Shown here: positions 1 to 9,309 of the stretch, one piece after another
Numbering within the stretch: the first letter of the stretch is position 1
How the letters are laid out: every line of letters begins with the position of its first letter
Source: Hamadaea sp013361475
GTDB taxonomy: Bacteria; Actinomycetota; Actinomycetes; Mycobacteriales; Micromonosporaceae
Assembly (NCBI RefSeq): GCF_040654195.1
Contig: NZ_JBFAHM010000009.1
Location: 124,001 to 188,000, forward strand
DNA length: 64,000 nucleotides
Direction of reading: 5' to 3'
Made by a program: the position numbers and the translations under genes
Notes under the pieces: generated by a model
Seen by the model: only the letters and a program-made list of their open reading frames with translations
Told to the model about the DNA's origin: nothing
Database searches by the model: none

Positions 1-319
1 CGACCGAGTTGCCGAGGGCGTACACGCCGTGCAGGATGTCGTCGGCCAGCGCGGACAGGGCCGCGGTCTGCGTCTTGGCGGACTGCCCGAAGAACAGGCT
101 CTCCAGGATCTTCGGATTGCCGGCGGGCACGTTCGCGGACGCGTTGGCGACGGCCCCGTTCACCACATCGGACTCGAAGACGGCGAACTCGCCCCCCATG
201 CCGCCGTATGCTCCCGGCTCGCCGACCAGAGCCTGGGCGGCCTGAGTCATCACCTCTTTCGAGGTGGTGATGGTCGTCTCGGCGATCTCCGCCGAGGACG
301 CGTCTTCGTGAGGGATCAT
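1..319 (-). CDS. Unknown protein of the type VII secretion locus, 5' part only
   Basis: The ATG at 317-319 (complement) lies 5 bases after a perfect GGAGG, so the start is firm; the gene runs off the left edge after about 106 codons. The visible part begins MIPHEDASSAEIAETT and is acidic, Ala/Gly-rich, with no membrane segment or signal peptide. It has no WxG motif in the visible part. It is the third gene of the leftward run eccD-eccB-this, 55 bases after eccB, so co-transcription and a role as a cytosolic accessory or substrate of the ESX apparatus are plausible but inferred. I do not recognise the family. Confidence 0.75.
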   Translation of the reverse strand, partial: MIPHEDASSAEIAETTITTSKEVMTQAAQALVGEPGAYGGMGGEFAVFESDVVNGAVANASANVPAGNPKILESLFFGQSAKTQTAALSALADDILHGVYALGNSV

Positions 320-374
320 GCGATCCTCCATTGTGGCCAGCTCCGCCGGGAACCAGTTGGCCCGATCATAGCGG

Positions 375-1739
375 TCACGGTGCGGCGATCGCCAGCTCCA
401 GCTTGGACAGTACGGGCCCTTGCGGTAGCCGGTCGACGAGCGTGCTGGGCAGGCGCACCACACCGGCTCCGGCGTACCCGAGCAGCGTCAGCGCGTCGGC
501 CGAGTTCACCGCGTACCGGCGCCCGGTCTCGGTGACCAGGTAGACCGGACCGGCGGTCGCTTGTGGACTGGCCAACGCCATCACGAGGACGCCCCGGCCC
601 GGCTGGACGGCCACCTCGTCGGCGAGCAACGCGCCCGACACGGCCACGCCGTCGCCGACGGTGGCGACGCCGAAATCCGGCACCTCGGCGCCCACCACGA
701 TGCCCCGGTCGTCCGTGGCGTCCGACACGATCTGGCAGACCACCCCACCGGACCGGGCCGCCGGGACCATCGGCGGGACCGAGCCGTCGCCGAGGTTCGG
801 CGCGTCCAACGCCGCCATCTTCTTCACCCCCGCCAGTTGGAGCTGATCGATCGGGCGCGACGGCGTGTTGTCCCCGGCAGTGGCCCTGATCAGGGCTTCC
901 TGCACCGCGCTGATCGGCTGGAGTCCGCCCGGCCGCGCCACGAACCGCTGCGCGGCGGTCCCGTCGGTCGCGACGTACAGCTGCCCGACTTTCGCACCCG
1001 CAAGGCTCGCCACCGCGCCGCCCCGGCCGTCGATCGCGATCTTCGTCAGCGGCGCTCCGGCCGGCAGCGTCGCGAGCCAGGCCGCGTCGACCGGCACCAC
1101 GTCCGTGGAATCGACGGCCAGCGCGCTGCGGACCACCTCGGGGTCGCGCAATTCGTGCCGCTGCCCGCTCAAGATCAAGTGGTACGCCTTCCCGTCGGTG
1201 ACCACCACCGCACCGTCGCCGAGGGCGTCTCCCGCGACCTCCGTCCCCGGCAGCAGGACGGATCTCGGCCCGTCCCGGTCGGCGGCGGCGCAGAACGACC
1301 AGGCCCCGGCCAGCAGATCCGCCGCGGCGGGCAGGACCGGCGGCGCGTCCACGATGCCGACGGCGGCCCCACGCGGCCAGGTCAGCGAGGCGCGCGCCAC
1401 CCGGACGGGATCCTCGTGCACGCCGCGGAGCAGGGCCGCCGAGGTGAAGTTGACCGTCGGATAGAGCCTCACCCCGTCACACACGTACGCCGCCCCGGTC
1501 TCCTTCTCGATGATGATCCGCTCACAGCTCGTCCAGCTCTTCGCCCCGAGCGGATTGATCAGGCCGTAGACGCCGACGGCGGCGACACAGATGACCAGGA
1601 TCATGACCGCCGCCAGGGTCACCCCGGGCAGCCGCGACCCCGACCACTCCAGCGGATCCGGTTTCTGCGCCGTCAGGGCGGTGTGCAGGCGCTTGCGCAG
1701 GAACTGGCGGGCGTGGATCTGGTCCCGGCGGGTCAGCAT
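375..1739 (-). CDS. eccB: Type VII secretion membrane protein EccB
   Basis: About 454 aa. A short basic cytosolic N-terminus (TRRDQIHARQFLRKR) is followed by one transmembrane helix at about residues 37-61 and a long extracytoplasmic domain, the EccB layout. EccB is a core subunit of the ESX membrane complex; its outer domain forms the periplasmic part of the channel. It starts about 30 bases after the end of eccD on the same strand. The ATG at 1739 matches the family N-terminus; an in-frame TTG at 1766 would add 9 residues and sits 6 bases after the eccD stop. Neither has a strong ribosome site, so translation may be coupled to eccD. Family assignment rests on the N-terminal motif, single helix and neighbours. 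Confidence 0.9.
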   Translation of the reverse strand: MLTRRDQIHARQFLRKRLHTALTAQKPDPLEWSGSRLPGVTLAAVMILVICVAAVGVYGLINPLGAKSWTSCERIIIEKETGAAYVCDGVRLYPTVNFTSAALLRGVHEDPVRVARASLTWPRGAAVGIVDAPPVLPAAADLLAGAWSFCAAADRDGPRSVLLPGTEVAGDALGDGAVVVTDGKAYHLILSGQRHELRDPEVVRSALAVDSTDVVPVDAAWLATLPAGAPLTKIAIDGRGGAVASLAGAKVGQLYVATDGTAAQRFVARPGGLQPISAVQEALIRATAGDNTPSRPIDQLQLAGVKKMAALDAPNLGDGSVPPMVPAARSGGVVCQIVSDATDDRGIVVGAEVPDFGVATVGDGVAVSGALLADEVAVQPGRGVLVMALASPQATAGPVYLVTETGRRYAVNSADALTLLGYAGAGVVRLPSTLVDRLPQGPVLSKLELAIAAP

Positions 1740-1772
1740 GCCGGCCGCCCGTTCGCGCGGCGGCAATCGCGA

Positions 1773-3161
1773 TCAGCCACCGATGCCTCGCGCGAACCCG
1801 AAGACTCCGGCAACCGCCGCGGCCAGCACGGCACCGGCGATGATCAGGACGGTCTCGGCGATGTCGCCCCACCGGCTCAGGCCCGGCGGCGCCGGTTTGC
1901 GGGCCAGCGTACGGGCGAGGCCGAACGCCCCGGCCGCGCACAGCAGCAACCCGATCACGACGGGCACGACGATGCGCGTACGCGTCTCGGCGAGCACGTT
2001 CGCCCACAGCAGCGCCGCCAGGACCGCCGTCCCCGTCGCCGCGCCCAGCAGCAGCGGCAGCCGATGGCGTACGGCGGCGAACGCCCGCGCCCGAAGGGCG
2101 ATCACGACGACGGCCGCACCGGCGAGCAACCGCGCCGACAGGTCGTCCCGGCTCGCGAGGATGGCCGCACCCCCGAGCACGATCGCCGCGAGCCCCCAGA
2201 GCAGCCCGGTGAGCAGCCGGTCGCTGCGCCGCACGAGGTGGGCGATCTCGGCCGGGTTCGGCAACGGCTCGTCGACCGGGGTCTCGGTGGACGGCCGGGG
2301 CACCAGGGGACCGGGGAGACCCGCCTGGCTCGACGCGAGCCGGGGCAGCCACGGCGACAGCAGCAGCCCGACCGCCACGACGACCGCCGCACCGGCCGCC
2401 GGGGTCGTCGCCATCGCCAGCAGCGCCCCGGCCGCACCGGCGATCCCCGTGGTCAGCAGCGCGACATGCGATGTCTGGAACTCCCGCAGCAGGACGAGGC
2501 CGACGACCGCGGTCAACGCCAAGGTGGCCGACGCGACCAGGAGCTGCGCTCGCCCCGCCGAGACCGAGTCGGTCACGAGCACCGTCGATCCCAGCACGGC
2601 GTACACATAGGCCGAAATAGTGAGCACGATGGACGGTGAGCGGCCGGCGGTCAGCCGGCTCACGAGCGCTGCGCCGCCGAGCAGGAGCACCGCGGCCCCG
2701 AGCAGGCAGGCGCCGGGCGTGACCCACGGCGGCCCGGACCGCAGTACGCCGACCAGCGCGAGCCCGAGCAGCCCACCCATCACGGCGGCCCCCGCGACCG
2801 TCGTATGCCGAGCGGACCAGCTCGCGCCCAGGGACTGAGCCTGATGCGCGGCGGCGTCGGCGAGGTCGTCGAACTCGGGCTCCGGCCACTGCTGATCCTG
2901 CGGCGAAAGCAGCAGCGTGTCACCATCCACAATGTTCTGCGCGGACAGCGACTTCGCCGGTTCGAGCAGAGTGCCGTCCATTTTGCGCAGCACCCAGCCG
3001 TGGTGGGACACGCCCTCGTCCGCCAGGTCGACGCCGCCGTGTCGCAGCAGCGTGGCCTGCAGACCGACCAGAGGAAGGTAATCCGGGATCGCGAGATCTA
3101 CCCGGCGCTGCGGGCTCAGAAGTACGATCCGCGTCAGCCCGAGACTCGCCGACTGCACCAT
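1773..3161 (-). CDS. eccD: Type VII secretion integral membrane protein EccD
   Basis: 462 aa. Residues of about 5-90 form a ubiquitin-like (YukD-type) cytosolic domain, followed by a linker and, from about residue 120, a series of hydrophobic helices to the C-terminus (about 11). This is the standard EccD architecture; EccD dimers form the membrane vestibule of the ESX channel. It is the first gene of the leftward run and diverges from eccC across only 41 bases, so the two promoters must overlap. No Shine-Dalgarno precedes the ATG; a TACGAT hexamer 8 bases upstream suggests a leaderless or nearly leaderless transcript. Confidence 0.93.
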   Translation of the reverse strand: MVQSASLGLTRIVLLSPQRRVDLAIPDYLPLVGLQATLLRHGGVDLADEGVSHHGWVLRKMDGTLLEPAKSLSAQNIVDGDTLLLSPQDQQWPEPEFDDLADAAAHQAQSLGASWSARHTTVAGAAVMGGLLGLALVGVLRSGPPWVTPGACLLGAAVLLLGGAALVSRLTAGRSPSIVLTISAYVYAVLGSTVLVTDSVSAGRAQLLVASATLALTAVVGLVLLREFQTSHVALLTTGIAGAAGALLAMATTPAAGAAVVVAVGLLLSPWLPRLASSQAGLPGPLVPRPSTETPVDEPLPNPAEIAHLVRRSDRLLTGLLWGLAAIVLGGAAILASRDDLSARLLAGAAVVVIALRARAFAAVRHRLPLLLGAATGTAVLAALLWANVLAETRTRIVVPVVIGLLLCAAGAFGLARTLARKPAPPGLSRWGDIAETVLIIAGAVLAAAVAGVFGFARGIGG

Positions 3162-3202
3162 GGCGAATCATCGTAAGGCAAGCTTCGCCACGGGGAGGTC
3201 CT

Positions 3203-6200
3203 ATGACGACGGTCGTACGCCGCCGACCGGCCCGGCGGCCCGCTCCGCCGTATCCGAGCGGGGAGATCGTGCTCGAGGAGGTGCCCGCCGTTCCCGCGCC
3301 GACCGGCGGCGGCTGGACGCGGGCCCTGATGGTGCTGCCCATGCTGGCCGGGTCGGCGGCGGTCGCGCTGATCTTCGCCGGGCAGAGCAACCGGCCACTG
3401 GCCTACCTGACCGGCGGCCTGTTCGGGGTGTCGGCCCTCGGCATGGTCTTGATGCAGGTCTCGCTCTACGGCAGCGGGCAGACCAAACAGCAGATGCACG
3501 CGGCGCGTCGCGAGTATCTGTGGAATCTGGACGCCTGCCGCCGATCCGTTCGCGGCACGGCCCGCGAGCAGCGATCGGCCGAGTACTACCGGCATCCCGC
3601 TCCGGCCGGTCTGTGGACCCTTGTGGACAGCGCGCGTCTCTGGGAGCGTCGCCGCGTCGATCTCGACTACTGCCTGGTCCGCATCGGACTCGGGCCCCGG
3701 GAACTGGCGACCAAACTGGTGCCCGGCCCCACCACGCCGCCGGAGAAGGCCGAGCCGGTGGCCGCGGCGGCGCTCCGGCGGTTCCTGCGCACGTACACCG
3801 AGCTGCCCGATCTGCCGGTGGTGCTGGCGTTGAACGGGTTCGGCCGCGTGTACGTGCGCGGCGACGTCGCACGCGGACGGGCGATGGTCCGGGCGATGCT
3901 GGCCCAGGCGGTGACCTTCCACTCCCCCGACGATCTGCTCGTCAGCGTGTGCGTGGGCGGATCGGCCCGGCCGCAGTGGGAGTGGGCGAAGTGGCTGCCG
4001 CACGCGCAGCATCCGACCTCGGTGGACGCGTTGGGATCGCTGCGCCTGATGGCGCCGAGCATCGTGGCGCTGGAGGCGATGCTGGAGGAGCACCTGAACG
4101 GCCGCCCGCGGTTCGACCCGAACGCCGGCGACTCGCAGCACGACGGCCCGCACCTGCTCTTCGTGGTGGACGGCGGCGACACCGCCGGATCCGACCATCT
4201 GACCGCCGAGGCGGGCGTCGAGGGTGTCACGGTGCTCGACCTGACGACCGAGCCGCCGCGCAATCTCGATCGCGCCACCCTGGTCCTGCAGATCGCCCCG
4301 GACGGCGCCCTGTCCGCCCGCACCTTCGACGGCGAGCGGCCCCTCGGTCACGTCGACGAACTGGGCCTGATGGCGGCCGAGGCGCTGGCCCAGCAGGTGT
4401 CGGCGCTGCGCCCGGCCACGGCGGCCGCCGCCGACCGGGCGATGAACGCCGAGCACGGGCTCGCGGAACTGCTCGGCATCGGTGACCCGGCGGCCTTCGA
4501 TCCGCAGGTGACCTGGGCACCGCGGCCCACCCGGGAACGGCTCCGCGTGCCGATCGGCATCGGACCGGACGGCGAGCGGCTGGAGCTGGATCTCAAGGAG
4601 TCGGCGCAGGACGGCATGGGACCGCACGGCCTGCTCATCGGCGCGACCGGCTCCGGCAAGTCCGAGCTGCTGCGTACGCTGGTCCTCGCGCTCGCCGTGG
4701 CGCATCCGCCTGAGATCCTCAACTTCGTCCTCGTCGACTACAAGGGCGGCGCGACCTTCACCAAGCTCGATCTCCTGCCGCACACCAGCGCGGTCATCAC
4801 CAACCTCGCCGACGAACTCCCGTTGGTCGACCGCATGACCGACGCGATCAACGGCGAACTCGTACGCCGCCAGGAGCTGCTGCGAGCCGCCGGGAACTAC
4901 GTCTCGCAACGCGACTACGAACGCGCCCGGCTCGCCGGGGCGCCGCTCGATCCGCTGCCGAGCCTGTTCGTGGTCTGCGACGAGTTCTCCGAGCTGCTGT
5001 CGGCCAAGCCCGACTTCATCGACATGTTCGTCCAGATCGGACGCGTCGGCCGGTCGCTCGGGATTCACCTGCTGCTGGCCAGCCAGCGGCTCGAGGAGGG
5101 CCGGCTCCGGGGCCTGGACACGCACCTGTCCTACCGGATCGGCCTGCGGACGTTCTCCCCGGCCGAGAGCCGGGCCGTGCTGGGCGTGACCGACGCGTAC
5201 GAGCTGCCCCGGGCGCCCGGCCACGGCTACCTGAAGTACGGCACCGACCCACTGAGCCGGTTCCGAGCGGCATACGTGTCCGGGCAGTATCGCTCGGCCG
5301 ACCAGCTCACCACCGTCGGCGGCGACGCCCGGGTGCACGTGTTCAGCTCCATGTACGTCGCCCCGGCCGACGCCGACGTCACCGCCGGGGCCGAAGCCCA
5401 GCCGGAGGCGTCACCGGCCGACGAGTTCGACGCCGCACCGACCGGCCCCACCCTGCTCGACGTGCTCACCCAACGGCTGCACGGCCGGGGTGCGCCGGCC
5501 CATCAGGTGTGGCTGCCGCCGCTCGACGAACCACCGACACTGGACCAGGTGCTCGGCGATCTGCGGGCCGACGACGACCGCGGCCTCACCGTCGCCGATC
5601 CGGCCCTCCAAGGCAAGCTCCTGATCCCCCTGTCGCTGGTGGACAAGCCGTTCGAGCAGCGCCGCGATCTGCTGCGGCTCGACCTGTCCGGCGGCTACGG
5701 GCACGTGGTGGTCGTCGGCGGACCGCAGTCGGGCAAGAGCACCCTGCTGCGTACGCTGATCTCCGCGATCGCGCTCACCCACACGCCCCGGGAGGCGCAG
5801 CTCTACTGCCTCGACTTCGGCGGCGGCACGCTGGCCGCCCTGCGGCGGCTGCCGCACGTCGGCGGCGTCGCGCCCCGGCAGGACGTCAACCAGGTACGCC
5901 GGACGGTCGCCGAAGTGCTCGGTGTGCTGAACCAGCGGGAGAAGTTCTTCCTCGAGCACGAGATCGACTCGATGGCGACCTTCCGCCGCCGCCGGGCCGC
6001 CGGGGACTTCCCCGACCAGGCGCACGGCGACGTCTTCCTCGTCGTCGACGGCTGGCTGACCCTGCGCAACGAATTCGAGGACGTCGAGCAGCAGGTCGTC
6101 GACATCGCCAACCGGGGACTGTCGTACGGCGTCCACGTCGTCGCGTCCGCCGCCCGCTGGTTCGACGTGCGCGGCGGCGTACGCGACGCCTTCGGAACCA

Positions 6201-7177
6201 AGCTCGAACTGCGGCTCGCCGACCCCGGCGACTCCGGGGTGAACCGGCGCTCGGCGGCCAACGTCCCCGAACGGTCACCGGGCCGGGGCATCACGCCGGA
6301 CGCGTACCAGTGCCTGACCGCGTTGCCCCGCATCGACGGCCGGCCGACCGCCGACGACCTCGCCGACGGCACGCAGAACCTCGTCGACGCCGTACGCCAA
6401 GCCTGGCGTGGCCCGGCCGCACCCCCGGTACGCCTGCTGCCCGACCGGTTGCCCGCGACCGAGCTGGCTCAGGGCCCCGACCTGCCGGGCATCGCGCTCG
6501 GCGTGGCCGAACGAGACCTGCTCCCGGCGTACGTGGACCTGACCGGCGGCGACTCGCACATGCTGATCTTCGGCGACACCGAGTCCGGCAAGTCCAACCT
6601 CCTCGTGACGATCGCCAACGCCATCGCCCAGCGGCACACGCCCACCGAGGCGAAGATCATCGCCGTCGACTATCGGCGGTCGCTGCTGGGCCGGCTGCCC
6701 GAGAGCCACCTCCTGGCGTACGGGACGTCGGCGGACATCACCCGCGGAATCCTGACCGATGCCGCGGCCGTCATGAAGGAGCGCCTGCCCGGCCCGGACG
6801 TCACCCCGGAGCAGCTTCGCGCCCGCGACTGGTGGCGCGGCAGCGACCTGTATCTGCTGATCGACGACTACGACCTGGTCGCCACCGACCGCAACCCGGT
6901 GCACGCCCTGCACGAATACCTCAGCCAGGCCCGGGAGGTCGGCCTCCACGTCATCGTGGCCCGCCGCAGCGGAGGCGCCCAGCGCGCCTTCTACGACCCG
7001 GTGCTGAGCCGTCTGCGCGACCTGGCCTCGCCCGGCGTCGTCCTGTCCGGCAACCGCGACGACGGGCCGTTGCTGGGCACCGTCAAACTGGGTCCGCTGC
7101 CGCCCGGCCGGGGCTGGCTGGTCACCCGCCGGGAAGGCGCCCGTTTGATCCAATGTGCCCTGTCGGAGATGGAGTGA
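3203..7177 (+). CDS. eccC: Type VII secretion ATPase EccC (EccCa and EccCb fused)
   Basis: 1324 aa, the length of single-chain EccC proteins. Two membrane helices lie at about residues 39-60 and 66-86, followed by three FtsK/SpoIIIE-type ATPase modules. Their Walker A loops are intact: GATGSGKS at 480, GGPQSGKS at 839 and GDTESGKS at 1124; module 1 also has DYKGG and a FVVCDEF Walker B. EccC recognises substrate signals and powers secretion at the cytosolic face of the complex. A strong GGGGAGG lies 4 bases before the ATG. It diverges from eccD and is followed after 54 bases by the WXG-type coiled-coil gene. All three P-loops retain Lys and Ser. Confidence 0.97.
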   Translation: MTTVVRRRPARRPAPPYPSGEIVLEEVPAVPAPTGGGWTRALMVLPMLAGSAAVALIFAGQSNRPLAYLTGGLFGVSALGMVLMQVSLYGSGQTKQQMHAARREYLWNLDACRRSVRGTAREQRSAEYYRHPAPAGLWTLVDSARLWERRRVDLDYCLVRIGLGPRELATKLVPGPTTPPEKAEPVAAAALRRFLRTYTELPDLPVVLALNGFGRVYVRGDVARGRAMVRAMLAQAVTFHSPDDLLVSVCVGGSARPQWEWAKWLPHAQHPTSVDALGSLRLMAPSIVALEAMLEEHLNGRPRFDPNAGDSQHDGPHLLFVVDGGDTAGSDHLTAEAGVEGVTVLDLTTEPPRNLDRATLVLQIAPDGALSARTFDGERPLGHVDELGLMAAEALAQQVSALRPATAAAADRAMNAEHGLAELLGIGDPAAFDPQVTWAPRPTRERLRVPIGIGPDGERLELDLKESAQDGMGPHGLLIGATGSGKSELLRTLVLALAVAHPPEILNFVLVDYKGGATFTKLDLLPHTSAVITNLADELPLVDRMTDAINGELVRRQELLRAAGNYVSQRDYERARLAGAPLDPLPSLFVVCDEFSELLSAKPDFIDMFVQIGRVGRSLGIHLLLASQRLEEGRLRGLDTHLSYRIGLRTFSPAESRAVLGVTDAYELPRAPGHGYLKYGTDPLSRFRAAYVSGQYRSADQLTTVGGDARVHVFSSMYVAPADADVTAGAEAQPEASPADEFDAAPTGPTLLDVLTQRLHGRGAPAHQVWLPPLDEPPTLDQVLGDLRADDDRGLTVADPALQGKLLIPLSLVDKPFEQRRDLLRLDLSGGYGHVVVVGGPQSGKSTLLRTLISAIALTHTPREAQLYCLDFGGGTLAALRRLPHVGGVAPRQDVNQVRRTVAEVLGVLNQREKFFLEHEIDSMATFRRRRAAGDFPDQAHGDVFLVVDGWLTLRNEFEDVEQQVVDIANRGLSYGVHVVASAARWFDVRGGVRDAFGTKLELRLADPGDSGVNRRSAANVPERSPGRGITPDAYQCLTALPRIDGRPTADDLADGTQNLVDAVRQAWRGPAAPPVRLLPDRLPATELAQGPDLPGIALGVAERDLLPAYVDLTGGDSHMLIFGDTESGKSNLLVTIANAIAQRHTPTEAKIIAVDYRRSLLGRLPESHLLAYGTSADITRGILTDAAAVMKERLPGPDVTPEQLRARDWWRGSDLYLLIDDYDLVATDRNPVHALHEYLSQAREVGLHVIVARRSGGAQRAFYDPVLSRLRDLASPGVVLSGNRDDGPLLGTVKLGPLPPGRGWLVTRREGARLIQCALSEME

Positions 7178-7231
7178 CGGCCCACTGTCCATTCGCTACT
7201 CTGGGATCGTCCGCAGCGGGGAGGAGCGGCC

Positions 7232-9277
7232 ATGACCAAGACGATCACCGTCGCCGAGTCCGACACGTTCAGCGGATTCATCAGCGCGTACGGGCCACCG
7301 CCTCGCCGCCTGACCGGCAACAGCGCCTTCCTGCAGTCGATGCGGACCGGCGACGCGATGGACCCGTTCTTCCATGAGGCGGAGTACTTCCACAAGTGGG
7401 CCGACCGAGACGGCCGGGTCGCCGGGGCGTTCGTGCGGGACGTTACCCGTGGCTACAACGGCACGGTCAACGCGGTGACGACGGTCGTCACGAACTACAC
7501 CACCGCCGACCTCATCGGTCACGAGAGGATCAAGCTCGCGACGGCGAAGCTCCGGCGGACGGAGGCGTTCGCCACCGGCACAGTCGGCGGCGCCGAACTG
7601 GACCAGACTCAGATGACCGACCGCGGCGACGACCTGGACCACCGTTACGACGCGCACGGTTACTCCGACGACCGGATCAGCGACCCGATCTCGACGCGCG
7701 ACCGGTACGAGAATCGGCAGGACATCGCACAGCTCGCGCCGACCGGATCCCCGGCGAAGACCCAGTGGCGGCAAGGCGGCGACCAGCCCGGGATGCCCTT
7801 CGAACGAGTCGCCTGGCAGTTCGAGCGATACGAGCCCGAGCACCTCACCGAGGCGGGCAAGCGATTCGGCCAGGTCAGTCACGATCTGCTGACCGCGCAC
7901 GCTCAGATGAGCTCGGCGTTGGAAGCGCTCGCCCCCGCCTGGACCGGCGATGCGGCGGAGCTGTTCCACCGTCGGCACGGCGAGGTGCTCGATTCGCTGA
8001 CGGAGTGGTCGCAGGCCGTTGCCGTACGCGGTAAGCAGTTCACCGAAATGGCGATCCTCGTCGATGGATTGAAGACCTCGATGGCGATGATGCGCAATCT
8101 TCGGGCGAAGGCGCTCGCCGCAGCGGCGAAGATCGACTCGCAGATCGACTACAACCCCTACGGCGAGATCGTCGACGCCGAATCGGCGACCAAACGGGTC
8201 CTCGAGTATTACGACGACGTGGCGGTCGGCATGGCCGAGAAGGTCGGCCGGTTCTTCGTGGAGAACGCTCAGCTCTTTCGACCTCCGGCGATGTATCCGG
8301 GGCTGTTGGCCGACACGCTGGACGAGAAGACCTTGCGGGAGCTCACCAACCCCACCGGACCGACCGGCCCCACCAACCCGACCGGTCCGACGAGCCGGAT
8401 GCCGACCACTGGCGGTGGCAAGCCTGCAGTGGACTCCAAAGGCATCACCAAGCAGTACGAAGCAGCGATCAAGCGACTCCAGCAGCAGAACCAGGACCTG
8501 CGGGACGCGTACGAGAAGCAGATCAAGAAGCTCCAGGAGCAGGCGCAGCGGCAGATCGACGCCTTGCAGAAGCAGATGCAGGATCAGCAGAAGCAGGCGC
8601 AGGACGCCCTTCAGCAGACCCAGCAACAGGCTCAGGATCAGCTCGACAAAGCCCAGGACGCGATCGACCAGAGTCAGCAGGACGCCCAGCGGCAGATCGA
8701 CGATCTGACCAAGCAGCTCCAGGACGCCGCCTCGGCGGCATCGTCGGCGGGCGTACAGGGCCTCGGGTCCATTCCGTCCGTCATCGGCTCGCTGGGTTCG
8801 CTCGGTTCCCTGGGCTCGCTCGGCGGCGGCACCGGCGGCGGTTCGGGAACGTTCGGCAGTACGGGAACGGGGTCTGCTCTGTCCACAGCGGGCGCGGTCG
8901 ACATGCTGGGCCGCAGTGGCGTCAGCGGGACGGCGACGACCGGGCTCGGCACGTCCGCGCTGTCGGGCCGGGCCGCAGCCGCGGCGAGCCCTGGCGGGAT
9001 GCCGTTCATGCCGCCCATGGGGGGCGGGGCTCCGGCCACCGGCGGCGGTGGTGCGCTGGCCGGGCGCCGGGGACGCCCCGTGCTGCCCGAGGAGAAGAAG
9101 AAGCCGCAAGCCAAGCCGCGCATCGTCGATCCCGACGGTGACGGCACCACCGAGGTGCGCCCGTCCGGCGGCGCGCGCGCCCACTCCCGCAGCACCGACG
9201 ACCGGGCCGCGACCGTCGCGCGTACGCGCAAGGCGCCGGAGACGGAGTCGGGGCAGGCACTCGGGCGTACTGCCTGA
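7232..9277 (+). CDS. Large WXG-motif coiled-coil protein, probable ESX substrate or partner
   Basis: 681 aa, preceded by GGGGAGGAG. Residues of about 180-330 form a helical region containing APAWTGDAAELF, with W237-T-G239 as a WXG-type turn, similar to the helix-turn-helix core of WXG100/PPE-like ESX substrates. A proline-rich linker (TGPTGPTNPTGP, about 370) leads to a Gln/Lys/Asp-rich coiled coil at about 403-503, then a Gly/Ser-rich stretch to about 610 and a basic C-terminal tail. There is no signal peptide or membrane segment. Its place directly after eccC suggests secretion through, or docking to, this apparatus. It is much longer than WXG100 proteins. The N-terminal 170 residues are unrecognised. 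Confidence 0.85.
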   Translation: MTKTITVAESDTFSGFISAYGPPPRRLTGNSAFLQSMRTGDAMDPFFHEAEYFHKWADRDGRVAGAFVRDVTRGYNGTVNAVTTVVTNYTTADLIGHERIKLATAKLRRTEAFATGTVGGAELDQTQMTDRGDDLDHRYDAHGYSDDRISDPISTRDRYENRQDIAQLAPTGSPAKTQWRQGGDQPGMPFERVAWQFERYEPEHLTEAGKRFGQVSHDLLTAHAQMSSALEALAPAWTGDAAELFHRRHGEVLDSLTEWSQAVAVRGKQFTEMAILVDGLKTSMAMMRNLRAKALAAAAKIDSQIDYNPYGEIVDAESATKRVLEYYDDVAVGMAEKVGRFFVENAQLFRPPAMYPGLLADTLDEKTLRELTNPTGPTGPTNPTGPTSRMPTTGGGKPAVDSKGITKQYEAAIKRLQQQNQDLRDAYEKQIKKLQEQAQRQIDALQKQMQDQQKQAQDALQQTQQQAQDQLDKAQDAIDQSQQDAQRQIDDLTKQLQDAASAASSAGVQGLGSIPSVIGSLGSLGSLGSLGGGTGGGSGTFGSTGTGSALSTAGAVDMLGRSGVSGTATTGLGTSALSGRAAAAASPGGMPFMPPMGGGAPATGGGGALAGRRGRPVLPEEKKKPQAKPRIVDPDGDGTTEVRPSGGARAHSRSTDDRAATVARTRKAPETESGQALGRTA

Positions 9278-9309
9278 GGTCGCGGAGTCACGCGTAACGA
9301 GAGGTGTGC

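Noticed and set aside
561..2639. 692-aa plus-strand open frame
   Set aside because: It is antisense to eccB and eccD, which have clear domains and starts.
3134..5338. 734-aa open frame on the minus strand
   Set aside because: It lies wholly opposite eccC, is Arg/Gly/Gln-rich with no domain, and is the usual antisense frame of a high-GC gene.
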